The notes under the pieces are model-generated. The model searched no databases, had not been told where the DNA came from, and was given only the letters and a program-made list of their open reading frames with translations. A program made the translations under genes and the position numbers. 64,000 nucleotides of DNA from Liminaster sp017519885. GTDB lineage: Bacteria; Bacteroidota; Bacteroidia; Bacteroidales; UBA3663. Location of the stretch: positions 48,963-112,962 of the forward strand of contig JAFWRO010000007.1 of the NCBI GenBank assembly GCA_017519885.1. Direction: 5' to 3'. Shown here one piece after another: positions 42,714 through 49,793 of this stretch; position 1 is the first letter of the stretch; each line of letters starts with the position of its first letter.

Positions 42714-42854
42714 GGTCGCACAGCTCAAAATTATAAAAAAATTGAATCAAAAAATTATAAGAAGAAAGGGACGAAATTGACCACAACTATTTTGGTACAA
42801 TCCTCCTTTGATAATTTTAAAACTAATTTTCTTATAATTTTGAGCGCAGCGACC
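42714..42854. repeat. 141-bp inverted-repeat element upstream of the HTH gene
   Basis: GGTCGC...GCTCAAAATTATAA at 42714-42736 and its inverted copy at 42832-42854 pair over 20 of 23 positions, enclosing 95 A/T-rich bases. It sits between the iteron array and the gene at 42873. It may be a MITE, a cruciform-forming regulatory site or a long leader stem. There is no ORF inside. Confidence 0.8.
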
Positions 42855-42872
42855 CCAAAAATAAAAAAAACA

Positions 42873-43739
42873 ATGAGACCAAGAGTACTGACAATGGACT
42901 ACATCAACGTGCCGATGGCACTGCTGCAGGAGGTCAAGGACGACCCCTTGCAGTGGAGCCTCGTCGCCCTCAGTGTAGCCATGAAGTGCCTTAGTCCCAG
43001 CAGCACCTACATCTTCACCAGTGAGAAGAAGTTCCGTGGTGACTTCCATCTCGGCTACACCAAGGCGCGAAATCTCCTCGAAGCCATCCGCGAAGGCAAC
43101 AGCCTGTTCCAGATGACGACATGTCCCAACGGCAGGACAATCATCGTTGCCCGCTCGCTGAAAAAGATTTACGCCTCCAAAGTCATCCTCAAGGACGGAC
43201 GCAAGAGCCTTGAGATGGTCGTAGGAAAGATAAGGTGCTGCACCCGCGAAAACCTCCACGTCACAGAAATCGAAAGCGAGATGCGCCAACTGCTTCTCCT
43301 GACCAACATCAGTGCCAAGACCCGCGCCGACGAGTTACAATCGAAGGGGCTTCCCCTCACGGGAAGTGCTTCTCATGCGGCAAAGACCATCTTGTCAGTG
43401 AACTACCTGGCCAGGGCAACAGGACGCAGCCCTCGCACCGTCAGTCGAATGACCAAGGCCGCCCGTCAGCAGCGTGTGATCAACGTCATCCAGTATCCGC
43501 TCGTCCGGTGCTGCGATGACATCCTCCACACCCTGCCACCTGACTCGGTCGGCAAGGTCATCCGCATCGGTTTCCTCGGCTTCACTCGTCGCTGCAACGA
43601 CTACCAGCTCCTCTCGTGGGACTGGCGCCACCGTTTCCAGCACATCCTCTACGCCCATCGTCGCCGTCTTACTCAAAACCTCGTCCTCCGTCATGGCGAG
43701 GTTCTGAGCCAGACCGATCTCCACGCTCTCTACGATTAG
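42873..43739 (+). CDS. Helix-turn-helix protein, possibly initiator- or regulator-like
   Basis: The 288-residue product starts MRPRVLTMDYINVPMALLQE at 42873; a second ATG seven codons later is possible. Two helical regions look like winged-helix or HTH units. The first is near residues 35-95 (ALSVAMKCLSPSSTYIFTSEKKF, then GYTKARNLLEAIREG, then RTIIVARS). The second is near 170-205 (ILSVNYLARATGRSPRTVSRMTKAARQQR), a clear HTH. Two such domains are also found in plasmid Rep initiators, but I cannot confirm homology. The C-terminus is basic. The gene follows an array of iterons and an inverted repeat, so binding to these sites is a natural guess. No relaxase, integrase or partition gene is near. 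Confidence 0.65.
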   Translation: MRPRVLTMDYINVPMALLQEVKDDPLQWSLVALSVAMKCLSPSSTYIFTSEKKFRGDFHLGYTKARNLLEAIREGNSLFQMTTCPNGRTIIVARSLKKIYASKVILKDGRKSLEMVVGKIRCCTRENLHVTEIESEMRQLLLLTNISAKTRADELQSKGLPLTGSASHAAKTILSVNYLARATGRSPRTVSRMTKAARQQRVINVIQYPLVRCCDDILHTLPPDSVGKVIRIGFLGFTRRCNDYQLLSWDWRHRFQHILYAHRRRLTQNLVLRHGEVLSQTDLHALYD

Positions 43740-43930
43740 AAAACGCGACAAAAACTCGACAAGCAATCATTGTTAATTGTTAACTGTTAATTGTTAATTG
43801 CTCTCGGGTCCACTTTGTCCTCCTATAAATAAACGAAGGGTCTAAGAGAGAGAGTTTAAAGAATGGGAATACGAAAAATGAGTGTGTGCGTAAAAAGAAG
43901 AGAGGAAGTAGATGAAAGGTGGGAAGCGAG

Positions 43931-44038
43931 ACAAATTCTCCTGGAGGAAATAGTCGGGGCTTTTAGCCCCCCTACCCCCCCTCAAAGGGGGGCGGGGTAG
44001 GCTAAGCCCCACTAAGACTATTTCCAAGAGAATTTGTA
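43931..44038. repeat. 108-bp long palindromic element
   Basis: ACAAATTCTC at the left end pairs with GAGAATTTGT at the right; inside, GGAAATAGTC pairs with GACTATTTCC, then GGGGCTT/AAGCCCC-type and CCTACC/GGTAGG arms close on a C/G-rich hairpin (CCCCCCT-CAA-AGGGGGG). The stem is nearly continuous over the whole length. It lies between the two HTH genes. The core resembles the palindrome inside amrBA. The rest of 43740-44110 contains TTAATTG repeats and no ORF. Confidence 0.85.
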
Positions 44039-44110
44039 GAGCGAAGCATCTTGAGAGTGATTTTATTGATAAACAACCAACCAAAATTATTAACCCTTTA
44101 AAAAAAAAGT

Positions 44111-44599
44111 ATGATTTTCATCAAACAAATCACCACAGTTGAGGAGCTCTGGAACACAGCAGGGGCTCCCACCGGACAGATCGCCGTCGATGCCGTCGTC
44201 GATTACGTCAAGCGAGTAAACAGTCATTCCGCACAGCAAGTCGCCTTCTACCTGAACGTCGATCAGCGTTTCCTGAACGAGACGATGAAGTTGTTCGTAG
44301 GCGTCAGCCTCAAGGAGTTCATCATGCAATGGCGTATGCGCCAAGCTCTCGACCTGCTCGATGACGAGAACCTCTCAGTCGAGGAAGTGGCCCATCGCTG
44401 TGGATTCCGCCGAGTAAAGAACCTCATTGCCGCCATCCACGCACGTTTCGGCACCACCCCGTATGCCTATCGCAATGGCTCCGTACTCCGCAACGGCAAC
44501 TACCGATTCAACCAGGAGACGCACCAGCGCAAGAGCATCATCGAGAATGCTGAGAAACTCCGCTCCCGCAACGAGAAACCCACTCCGAAAGAAGAATGA
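44111..44599 (+). CDS. AraC-type DNA-binding protein without sensor domain
   Basis: The 162-residue product carries the double-HTH fold of AraC/XylS regulators at about residues 22-122. First HTH: AVDAVVDYVKRVNSHSAQQVAFYL and onward, with the linker LKEFIMQWRMRQALDLLDDE. Second HTH: LSVEEVAHRCGFRRVKNLIAAIHARFGTTPYAYR, a good match to the family signature. There is no N-terminal effector domain, only 20 residues, so activity would be set by abundance or a partner. A basic/acidic tail ends the protein. It is followed 16 bases later by the 42-bp repeat array and preceded by the 108-bp palindrome. Confidence 0.85.
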   Translation: MIFIKQITTVEELWNTAGAPTGQIAVDAVVDYVKRVNSHSAQQVAFYLNVDQRFLNETMKLFVGVSLKEFIMQWRMRQALDLLDDENLSVEEVAHRCGFRRVKNLIAAIHARFGTTPYAYRNGSVLRNGNYRFNQETHQRKSIIENAEKLRSRNEKPTPKEE

Positions 44600-44615
44600 T
44601 CCATCTCCAACGTCG

Positions 44616-45035
44616 GCATAACCTTTTTTGGCCAAGATTGGTTATGCTCCCATCGCTGCATACCCTTTCTTGGCCAAGATTGGTTATTCTCCCATCGCTG
44701 CATACCCTTTCTTGGCCAAGATTGGTTATGCTCCAACCGGAGCAAGCATTCTGTCGGCCGTCAGAGTACTCTATCCAACCGCGGCATAACCATTCCTGGC
44801 CAAAACTGGTCATTCTCCTCCCTCCGCATACCCTTTCTCGGCCAGGATTGGTTATGCTCCCATCGGCGAAAGCATTCTGTCGGCCGTCAGAGTACTCCAT
44901 CCAACCGCGGCATACCCATTCTTGGCTAACTTTGGTCATTCTCCCATCGTCGCATACCCATTCTTGGCCAAAATTGGTCATGCTCCTGCAGAAGAATACC
45001 CAATCTTGGCCAAGATTGGTCATGCCTCGATTTCC
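44616..45035. repeat. Ten tandem 42-bp units with a palindromic TTGGCCAA core
   Basis: Units start at 44616, 44658, 44700, 44742, 44784, 44826, 44868, 44910, 44952 and 44994, always 42 bp apart. The consensus begins GCATACCC, holds CTTGGCCAAGATTGGT and ends ATGCTCC plus 7 variable bases. Units 4 and 7 are diverged in the same way (TCTGTCGGCCGTCAGAGTAC) yet keep the length. Unit 9 has a perfect 20-bp palindrome around the core. 42 bp equals four turns of B-DNA and also 14 codons. ORFs run through on both strands (44596-45090 plus, 44538-45098 minus), but neither has a promoter, and both are compositionally odd. Confidence 0.9.
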
Positions 45036-45063
45036 ACCACGCATCCTATCCATTTTGGTTCTG

Positions 45064-45152
45064 CGCAATCGGTTGAATCGCGAAAAATAATGAGCCACAA
45101 CAATCTTTTTTCTCGTTGAATGAGCATTATATCAAAAAAATGCGTATATTTG
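45064..45152 (+). promoter_or_regulatory. Upstream region of leader element 1
   Basis: Three signals recur at matching spacing in element 2: GCAATCGGTTG (45064-45074), an inverted repeat GCATT-N11-AATGC ending just before the -7 box, and TATATTTG (45145-45152). No good -33 box is seen, so an activator or an unusual sigma factor may be used, and the inverted repeat could be its operator. Confidence 0.55.
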
Positions 45153-45161
45153 CACGCAGAA

Positions 45162-45218
45162 ATGAATTCCTATCATTTCACATCATTCTACCCATTTCGG
45201 TTCCGACCTGCCATGTGA
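45162..45218 (+). CDS. 18-codon leader ORF, copy 1
   Basis: The ORF reads MNSYHFTSFYPFRFRPAM and stops at TGA. Copy 2 at 47697 has the same length and reads MKFLHLSSFYPTCIRPVL. Met1, His5, SFYP (8-11) and RP (15-16) are shared, and both start 10-12 bases after the -7 box. In both the stop is TGA followed by C, and the frame stays open and similar beyond it (RALAKLCKKIAI here). It may be a regulatory leader peptide or the start of a longer protein made by readthrough. Confidence 0.5.
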   Translation: MNSYHFTSFYPFRFRPAM

Positions 45219-45230
45219 CGGGCGTTAGCG

Positions 45231-45404
45231 AAGTTGTGCAAGAAGATTGCCATTCTATTTGGGCGTGACTATAAGAGCATCAGCAAGCATATCAATAAAG
45301 CGCGTAAAGAGGAATTTGCAGGTTCTGTGGTAGTCGCAAAATTTGCGAATACCACTCGACATGGAAATGAGCATTATATAAAAAATGAAGAAAGAGAATT
45401 ATAA
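45231..45404 (+). pseudogene. RhuM-type protein remnant
   Basis: The frame of the leader ORF continues past its stop as KLCKKIAILFGRDYKSISKH, then INKARKEEFAGSVVVAKFA and ends soon after TTRHG at TAA (45402-45404). LFGRD..SISKHI and VVVAKFA are hallmark blocks of RhuM/virulence-protein-like proteins, which are several times longer. Only about 55 codons remain. The 3' break coincides with a copy of the GAGCATTATAT word found upstream at 45122, which hints at recombination between short repeats. Confidence 0.7.
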
Positions 45405-45520
45405 ACAACAAATCGAGCAATTTTGCCTTAAAGAAAAGCAAAACAAGCATTCTAAATGTTAAATTTGCAAAATATATGCAGATTCTCAAAATAAAAGTTC
45501 ATTAATTGGGATTTTATCTT

Positions 45521-45528
45521 TATATTTG
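45521..45528 (+). promoter_or_regulatory. -7 box of the AbiL-type operon
   Basis: TATATTTG lies 23 bases before the ATG at 45551, with only a weak -33 (TTC at a 20-base spacing). It rules out the earlier in-frame start at 45506. From 45405 to 45520 the sequence is A/T-rich with no other signal. Confidence 0.6.
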
Positions 45529-45550
45529 CACCGAGAAAAACGCCAAATAT

Positions 45551-46843
45551 ATGATACAGGAAATAAAAATCAGAAACTTTTTATCGTTCAAAGATGAAGT
45601 AAAATTCAGCTTTGAGGCTACAAACGATAAGTTTGCCGAAGATTCCCAGGTAGTAACAATCAACGAGAATACCAGACTGTTACGATTTGCCATCATCTAC
45701 GGCTACAATGCTTCGGGAAAATCTAATTTGATAAGCGTTTTAGATTTTTTGTCTTACTTCTGGTCTGCTAAACCTAACGACATGGATTCAAAGACCGGAG
45801 TAATACCTTTTAAGCTTGATGGCATATCTTCAGACAAACCTTCAAGCTTTGAGGTAGTATTCTTTGTGCAAGATACCAAATATTGCTATCAGTTGGAATT
45901 GGATCAGCATCAGGTATATTTAGAGAAGCTGTCATATTACAAAACGACTCAGCCCATCATGTTGTTTGAAAGGACGCTGAAAGATGGGCAGTCGGATATT
46001 CAATTTAATCCAAAGGCAGAAAAGATAAGTTCCGCAGCAAAAGATATGATAAGCGTAAATTGCCTGAAGAATACGTCTTTCTTCGTAGCACGCAACCAGG
46101 TGAACGTGAACCTTCCGATTATCGATGCGGCAAAAGATTGGATGAGGAAACAGCTGATGCCTGTGATTTCACCGACAACTGGTCTAACTTCCTACGCCCA
46201 AAAGAAAGCTTCGGAAAACAGATCATTGATAAACTACATCGTAAAATTTCTGCATGAAGCCGATTTCAACGTTACAGATGTTTCAGCCAATGTCATTAGC
46301 AAACAACTGACAGATGATGCGGTAAAGTACCTAACAGAAGAGAGTGACATCGCTGATGAAGAGACTGCAAGGGAGGTTGAAAGAATCAAAAAAGAACGAA
46401 CGATCAAGCAGATTCAGACGGTATTTGAACACACGGTAGAAAATGACAATGGAACAGAGACCTACCAGATGGACAAAAAGGAAGAATCCACAGGAACGAT
46501 GCGGACTTTTGGAATCGAAGCAGCCCTTTATGAGGCACTTAAGGACGAAGCAGTTCTACCGATTGATGAATTAGAGACATCGCTACACCCAATGCTGTTA
46601 GAAAAGATCTTGTTTGAATATCTGAAGACACCTTCAAGATCTCAGCTTATTGTCACAACGCACAATGACGGGTTGCTGGATTTGCTTGATGACTTAATCC
46701 GAAAAGACTCAGTCTGGTTTACCGAGAAAAAGAAGTCCGGCATTACAGACCTTTACAAGCTCACAGATTTCCGAGGGATCAATCGACTTTCGTCAATAAG
46801 GGAGGCATACCGAAACAAACGTTTTGGAGCCACAATGAGATAA
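45551..46843 (+). CDS. abiLi: AAA-family ATPase, AbiLi/RloA-like
   Basis: The 430-residue product is an OLD/RecF-like ABC-type ATPase of the kind paired with RloB proteins in phage-abortive systems. It starts MIQEIKIRNFLSFKDEVKFS. The Walker A is GYNASGKSN at residues 51-58. A central helical part with charged residues (about 200-310) follows. The Walker B/D-loop is LPIDELETSLHP near 336, and the switch His is in VTTHNDGLL near 371. No Toprim domain is present, which separates it from OLD proteins. The partner gene begins 4 bases downstream. Composition is more A/T-rich than in the PUL, fitting horizontal transfer. Confidence 0.85.
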   Translation: MIQEIKIRNFLSFKDEVKFSFEATNDKFAEDSQVVTINENTRLLRFAIIYGYNASGKSNLISVLDFLSYFWSAKPNDMDSKTGVIPFKLDGISSDKPSSFEVVFFVQDTKYCYQLELDQHQVYLEKLSYYKTTQPIMLFERTLKDGQSDIQFNPKAEKISSAAKDMISVNCLKNTSFFVARNQVNVNLPIIDAAKDWMRKQLMPVISPTTGLTSYAQKKASENRSLINYIVKFLHEADFNVTDVSANVISKQLTDDAVKYLTEESDIADEETAREVERIKKERTIKQIQTVFEHTVENDNGTETYQMDKKEESTGTMRTFGIEAALYEALKDEAVLPIDELETSLHPMLLEKILFEYLKTPSRSQLIVTTHNDGLLDLLDDLIRKDSVWFTEKKKSGITDLYKLTDFRGINRLSSIREAYRNKRFGATMR

Positions 46844-46847
46844 AACC

Positions 46848-47570
46848 ATGGAGGAAAGAGAAATTGCAGAAGGCATAGAGAAGCGTCCCTATTTTGAAAC
46901 TGTCTCTCCTGTTTCGATGCCATTACCAGATGACGGAACGAGGGAGATGGGCGAGCTTTACCCATTTCTCATTTGTGGAGGCACAAACACTGAGCGCTAT
47001 TATTTTACGCATATCAACGACAAAACAGAATACAAATTCAACATAAGGCCAAGGTACTTTGGCGATGAGTCGAATTATACCAACGCTTTCCCCAAAAGAA
47101 TTAGAGAAGTGCTCAGTGCCAATAACGATGCGAAGATATATTGTGTATTCGATTGGGACACGATATATGGTGATGGGACAAAGCTAAAGAAACATGAGGC
47201 TTTTGAAAAGCAATTCCAAACAGAAATCCTCAATGGAACAGTTACGATATGTCCCAGTATGCCTTGCATTGAGTATTGGTTTCTACTTCACTTTTGGGAT
47301 TATACCAAGCTTTTGAAGAGCTATGGAGAAGTTGCGGACTTGTTGGCTCCACACTTGAAGCCGTGCTTCCCGTATGAGGATATCTCTTTGAAGAAGCTAT
47401 TGAAAACCGAGAAGTATCTTATAGACCCTACGTGGGTCGAGAATCTATGCGCCGAAGGGAAACTTGCGTTAGCGATTGAGCGTGCCGAGAAAAATATTGT
47501 TGCTGCTGTTGCAAATGGAACTCTAAAAGAACAATCGTTCTCCTATGTTTATAAGGTTTTTAAGAAGTGA
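46848..47570 (+). CDS. abiLii: RloB-family protein, AbiLii-like
   Basis: The 240-residue product is the second half of the AbiL-type pair. RloB proteins are thought to be nucleases or RNA-targeting effectors, though the activity is not settled. Family marks: FLICGGTNTERYYF near residue 42, the acidic YCVFDWDTIYG near 95, and PCIEYWFLLHFWDY near 142 (the EYWFLLHF block is diagnostic). The GGTNTE..Y and DWD acidic residues suggest a Toprim-like metal site. The N-terminal 40 residues are unconserved. It follows the ATPase by 4 bases, so both come from one transcript. Confidence 0.85.
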   Translation: MEEREIAEGIEKRPYFETVSPVSMPLPDDGTREMGELYPFLICGGTNTERYYFTHINDKTEYKFNIRPRYFGDESNYTNAFPKRIREVLSANNDAKIYCVFDWDTIYGDGTKLKKHEAFEKQFQTEILNGTVTICPSMPCIEYWFLLHFWDYTKLLKSYGEVADLLAPHLKPCFPYEDISLKKLLKTEKYLIDPTWVENLCAEGKLALAIERAEKNIVAAVANGTLKEQSFSYVYKVFKK

Positions 47571-47599
47571 GCCTCTTTTCTCCCTCCCTTTGTCCCCGT

Positions 47600-47685
47600 G
47601 CAATCGGTTGAATTATGAAAATAGACTCAAATTACACATTTTTTCTAATTGTTTGCGCATTATGTCAAGAAAAATGCGTATCTTG
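47600..47685 (+). promoter_or_regulatory. Upstream region of leader element 2
   Basis: GCAATCGGTTG (47600-47610), the inverted repeat GCATT-N12-AATGC (47657-47678) and a -7-like TATCTTG (47679-47685) match element 1 in order and nearly in spacing (about 70 bases from the first word to the -7 box). Confidence 0.55.
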
Positions 47686-47696
47686 CAGCCCGAAAT

Positions 47697-47753
47697 ATGA
47701 AGTTTCTTCATCTTTCATCCTTCTACCCCACTTGTATTAGGCCAGTTCTGTGA
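47697..47753 (+). CDS. 18-codon leader ORF, copy 2
   Basis: MKFLHLSSFYPTCIRPVL then TGA-C. The last codons and the stop lie in a perfect hairpin, GGCCAGT-TCTGTG-ACTGGCC (47740-47759), which could shape termination or translation. Past the stop the frame reads LAITKLWIQIAIED before a TAA, similar to copy 1 and to the KLW..QIA start region of RhuM-type proteins. The next real gene starts 63 bases further. Confidence 0.5.
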   Translation: MKFLHLSSFYPTCIRPVL

Positions 47754-47816
47754 CTGGCCATAACGAAGTTGTGGATACAAATAGCAATTGAGGATTAATT
47801 TGTAGCGTTAATCATT

Positions 47817-48461
47817 ATGAATGAAATATCATCAAAACCCATACAACATTTCAGGAAAGGCGACGCCTTTGTAGAAATGGCACCACGCCCTCTCGTTTTC
47901 ATGGAGATAAACGAGGTGGACAAGAGTACCGAGAATATGGATTTCTGTATTGTCACATGGTATATGCTTGACGAAAAGGGACTCAACGCTCAGCGACGAT
48001 TCCCTATGGCTGCTCGTGATGGTAAGTTCAGCGACTTTGAACCGATTTCCCGCCGCCTTCTCAAAGAAGCTAAAAGCTTGATGCGCCAATATGATGCGGA
48101 TGTAAAACTGTTGACAGAAAAGAAAGAGGTAAAGTCGCTGTACCAAGAATATAATCGTAAGTTGATAGAGTTGCTTCCCGATGCCGAAGACAGACTAGAA
48201 CTTGCAAAGCAAGAAGAAAAGAAGATTATCACAAACAAATGGCTCGACTGTGAAGATGATAACTACTGGGTGGAAGAAAACTCAGAACTAAGTGACAAGT
48301 ATGCCACACTTGTATGTGTAAGAATCGATTCTTACGATGACAAGAATGATAAAACCATTACTAAGCAATCCATCTACCTGCGTAACAACTGCCCGTATGG
48401 TTGGAGCACACTCGTAAAAAGTGGTGCCAAGTATATGGTGATTGAGAAGCCAAAGAGGTAA
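47817..48461 (+). CDS. Unknown protein between AbiL and Wadjet
   Basis: The 214-residue product (MNEISSKPIQHFRKGDAFVE at the start) is soluble, without signal peptide or membrane segment. The first 50 residues look beta-rich. Residues about 75-140 are a charged helical stretch (LLKEAKSLMRQYDADVKLLTEKK, then ELAKQEEKK) that could form a coiled coil. The rest is beta-rich again, ending VKSGAKYMVIEKPKR. I recognise no family and no catalytic motif. It follows leader element 2 and lies between two defence systems, with no terminator visible before jetA 106 bases downstream, so a defence-linked role is possible. Confidence 0.75.
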   Translation: MNEISSKPIQHFRKGDAFVEMAPRPLVFMEINEVDKSTENMDFCIVTWYMLDEKGLNAQRRFPMAARDGKFSDFEPISRRLLKEAKSLMRQYDADVKLLTEKKEVKSLYQEYNRKLIELLPDAEDRLELAKQEEKKIITNKWLDCEDDNYWVEENSELSDKYATLVCVRIDSYDDKNDKTITKQSIYLRNNCPYGWSTLVKSGAKYMVIEKPKR

Positions 48462-48567
48462 AACATTATTAATACTCGCAATTATTTTGCAGTCGTCCTA
48501 ATAATGGGTAGTACTATACTTCCTTCGGTATTTCGGGCAGCAATAATAATTTTTTAGGATTACCGAT

Positions 48568-49788
48568 ATGGACAACCTATCACATTTCCACTCGTTAGAA
48601 GAACTGATACGTGCGCTGGACAGGGAGCGCCGACTGCTTCAAGCCCTGTTTCAGGACAGGAAGAAGCTGTCGTTCCGCTATGACCTGGCACGCGAATTGG
48701 CGAGCAAGCGTGATGAAAGCCTTGAGTTTCTGCGACGACACGGCATCATTCGTGAGAATATCGACTTTGTAGAACTGGAGGACGTATATCTGAAGTTCTT
48801 CGAGGATGTGCTGGAGGTGAACGAGGAGATCAGTGTGGCTAGCGTCAAGGAGAGCATCGACAGCTTGAACAATGCCATAGACTACTATCTCAGCGAGAAC
48901 AATCCCGGCAGGAAGTACGGCTATCTGCGCGATGTTAAGCGGATACTGCGTAGCATTGCGCTCACGACCCTGAGGAACGTCATCGACCTGAAACGTAATA
49001 TAGACAACACCTACAAGAACGAGCCGACCTTTGCCATCAAGAAAAAGAAACTGGTGCATCTCGATGAAAAGCGTCAGGACATTGCGGCCCTGATCAACGA
49101 ATGCGAGAGGGTGATTGACGAGAAACAGACCACGTTCTTTATGGTGGCGATGGACGTACAGTTGAAAGACATCGTGACGGACGTGAAACTGCAACTGCGC
49201 GAGGTATATCACAACCTATTGGAGCTCGACCGACAAATCATCAACTACCTGAACCTCATAGAGTACCAAAGCCGTCTGTTTCAGAAGGTGCAGAAGCTGA
49301 AATACCTGCGCGACCAGATGCTGCTCGACACGAATACCGACATACGGGCAAAGCTGCAGACGAGGAATCCCGTATGGATGGAACCACGGCCGAGATATGC
49401 GCTGAAGGTATCGCTCTCCATGCTCCGAAATTCGGAAGAAGGCCTCAGGGTGCTGCAGGATGTAGCCAAAGGAAAGGGCAATAGCCGTCTGAGGAAAGGG
49501 AATCTGGCCGAACCGCTGACGAAGAGCGAGCTGACAGAACAGCAGGAGGTGCTGCAGATGGTTGACGTAAGCGAGGTGAAGAATGCGTTCATGGCTTCGA
49601 GCGACCACCTGTTTCACTTCGTGATGAACTATTCCGGCTACAGAATCAAGATGGACGATGAGGCGAAGCTGGTGCTCTTCTGTCAGATTGCCACACAGTA
49701 TCTTGACGAACTGCATATCGATGACGAATTCCGTCAATATGGAGCCATCGAGTATCCCGTTATCTATCCACACTCAAAGATGATGTAA
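48568..49788 (+). CDS. jetA: Wadjet protein JetA (MksF-like kleisin)
   Basis: Wadjet is an SMC-type complex that recognises and cleaves small circular plasmids. The 406-residue product is in the first position of a four-gene operon and is rich in helices (LEELIRALDRERRLLQALFQDRKKLSFRYDL at the start). It is consistent with a kleisin that bridges the SMC heads. No enzyme motif is expected or seen. Identification rests on gene order and on the clear identities of jetC and jetD; the subtype cannot be set from sequence reading. It precedes jetB by 5 bases. Confidence 0.8.
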   Translation: MDNLSHFHSLEELIRALDRERRLLQALFQDRKKLSFRYDLARELASKRDESLEFLRRHGIIRENIDFVELEDVYLKFFEDVLEVNEEISVASVKESIDSLNNAIDYYLSENNPGRKYGYLRDVKRILRSIALTTLRNVIDLKRNIDNTYKNEPTFAIKKKKLVHLDEKRQDIAALINECERVIDEKQTTFFMVAMDVQLKDIVTDVKLQLREVYHNLLELDRQIINYLNLIEYQSRLFQKVQKLKYLRDQMLLDTNTDIRAKLQTRNPVWMEPRPRYALKVSLSMLRNSEEGLRVLQDVAKGKGNSRLRKGNLAEPLTKSELTEQQEVLQMVDVSEVKNAFMASSDHLFHFVMNYSGYRIKMDDEAKLVLFCQIATQYLDELHIDDEFRQYGAIEYPVIYPHSKMM

Positions 49789-49793
49789 ACAAT

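Noticed and set aside
42094..42728. Several minus-strand ORFs rich in FVTLCHF-like peptides
   Set aside because: They are translations of the 10-bp iterons and exist in all three frames.
42264..43739. Plasmid replication origin with Rep protein
   Set aside because: Iterons upstream of an HTH protein suggest it, but the iteron blocks each end in a promoter-like box, no partition, relaxase or plasmid genes are present, and the flanks are chromosomal.
43395..43766. Long ORFs antisense to the HTH genes
   Set aside because: Shadows of the plus-strand genes, which have clear HTH motifs.
44616..45035. CRISPR array
   Set aside because: Units are head-to-tail copies with almost no unique spacer (about 7 variable bases), two units are diverged along their whole length, and no cas gene is near.
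44538..45098. Two overlapping ORFs of 164 (plus) and 186 (minus) residues through the 42-bp array
   Set aside because: Both stay open because the unit length is a multiple of three. Neither has a promoter, and their composition is that of translated repeats. Coding use is not excluded but not supported.
45551..46843. OLD-family nuclease (Gabija GajA type)
   Set aside because: The ATPase lacks a Toprim domain, and its partner is RloB-like, not a UvrD-like helicase.
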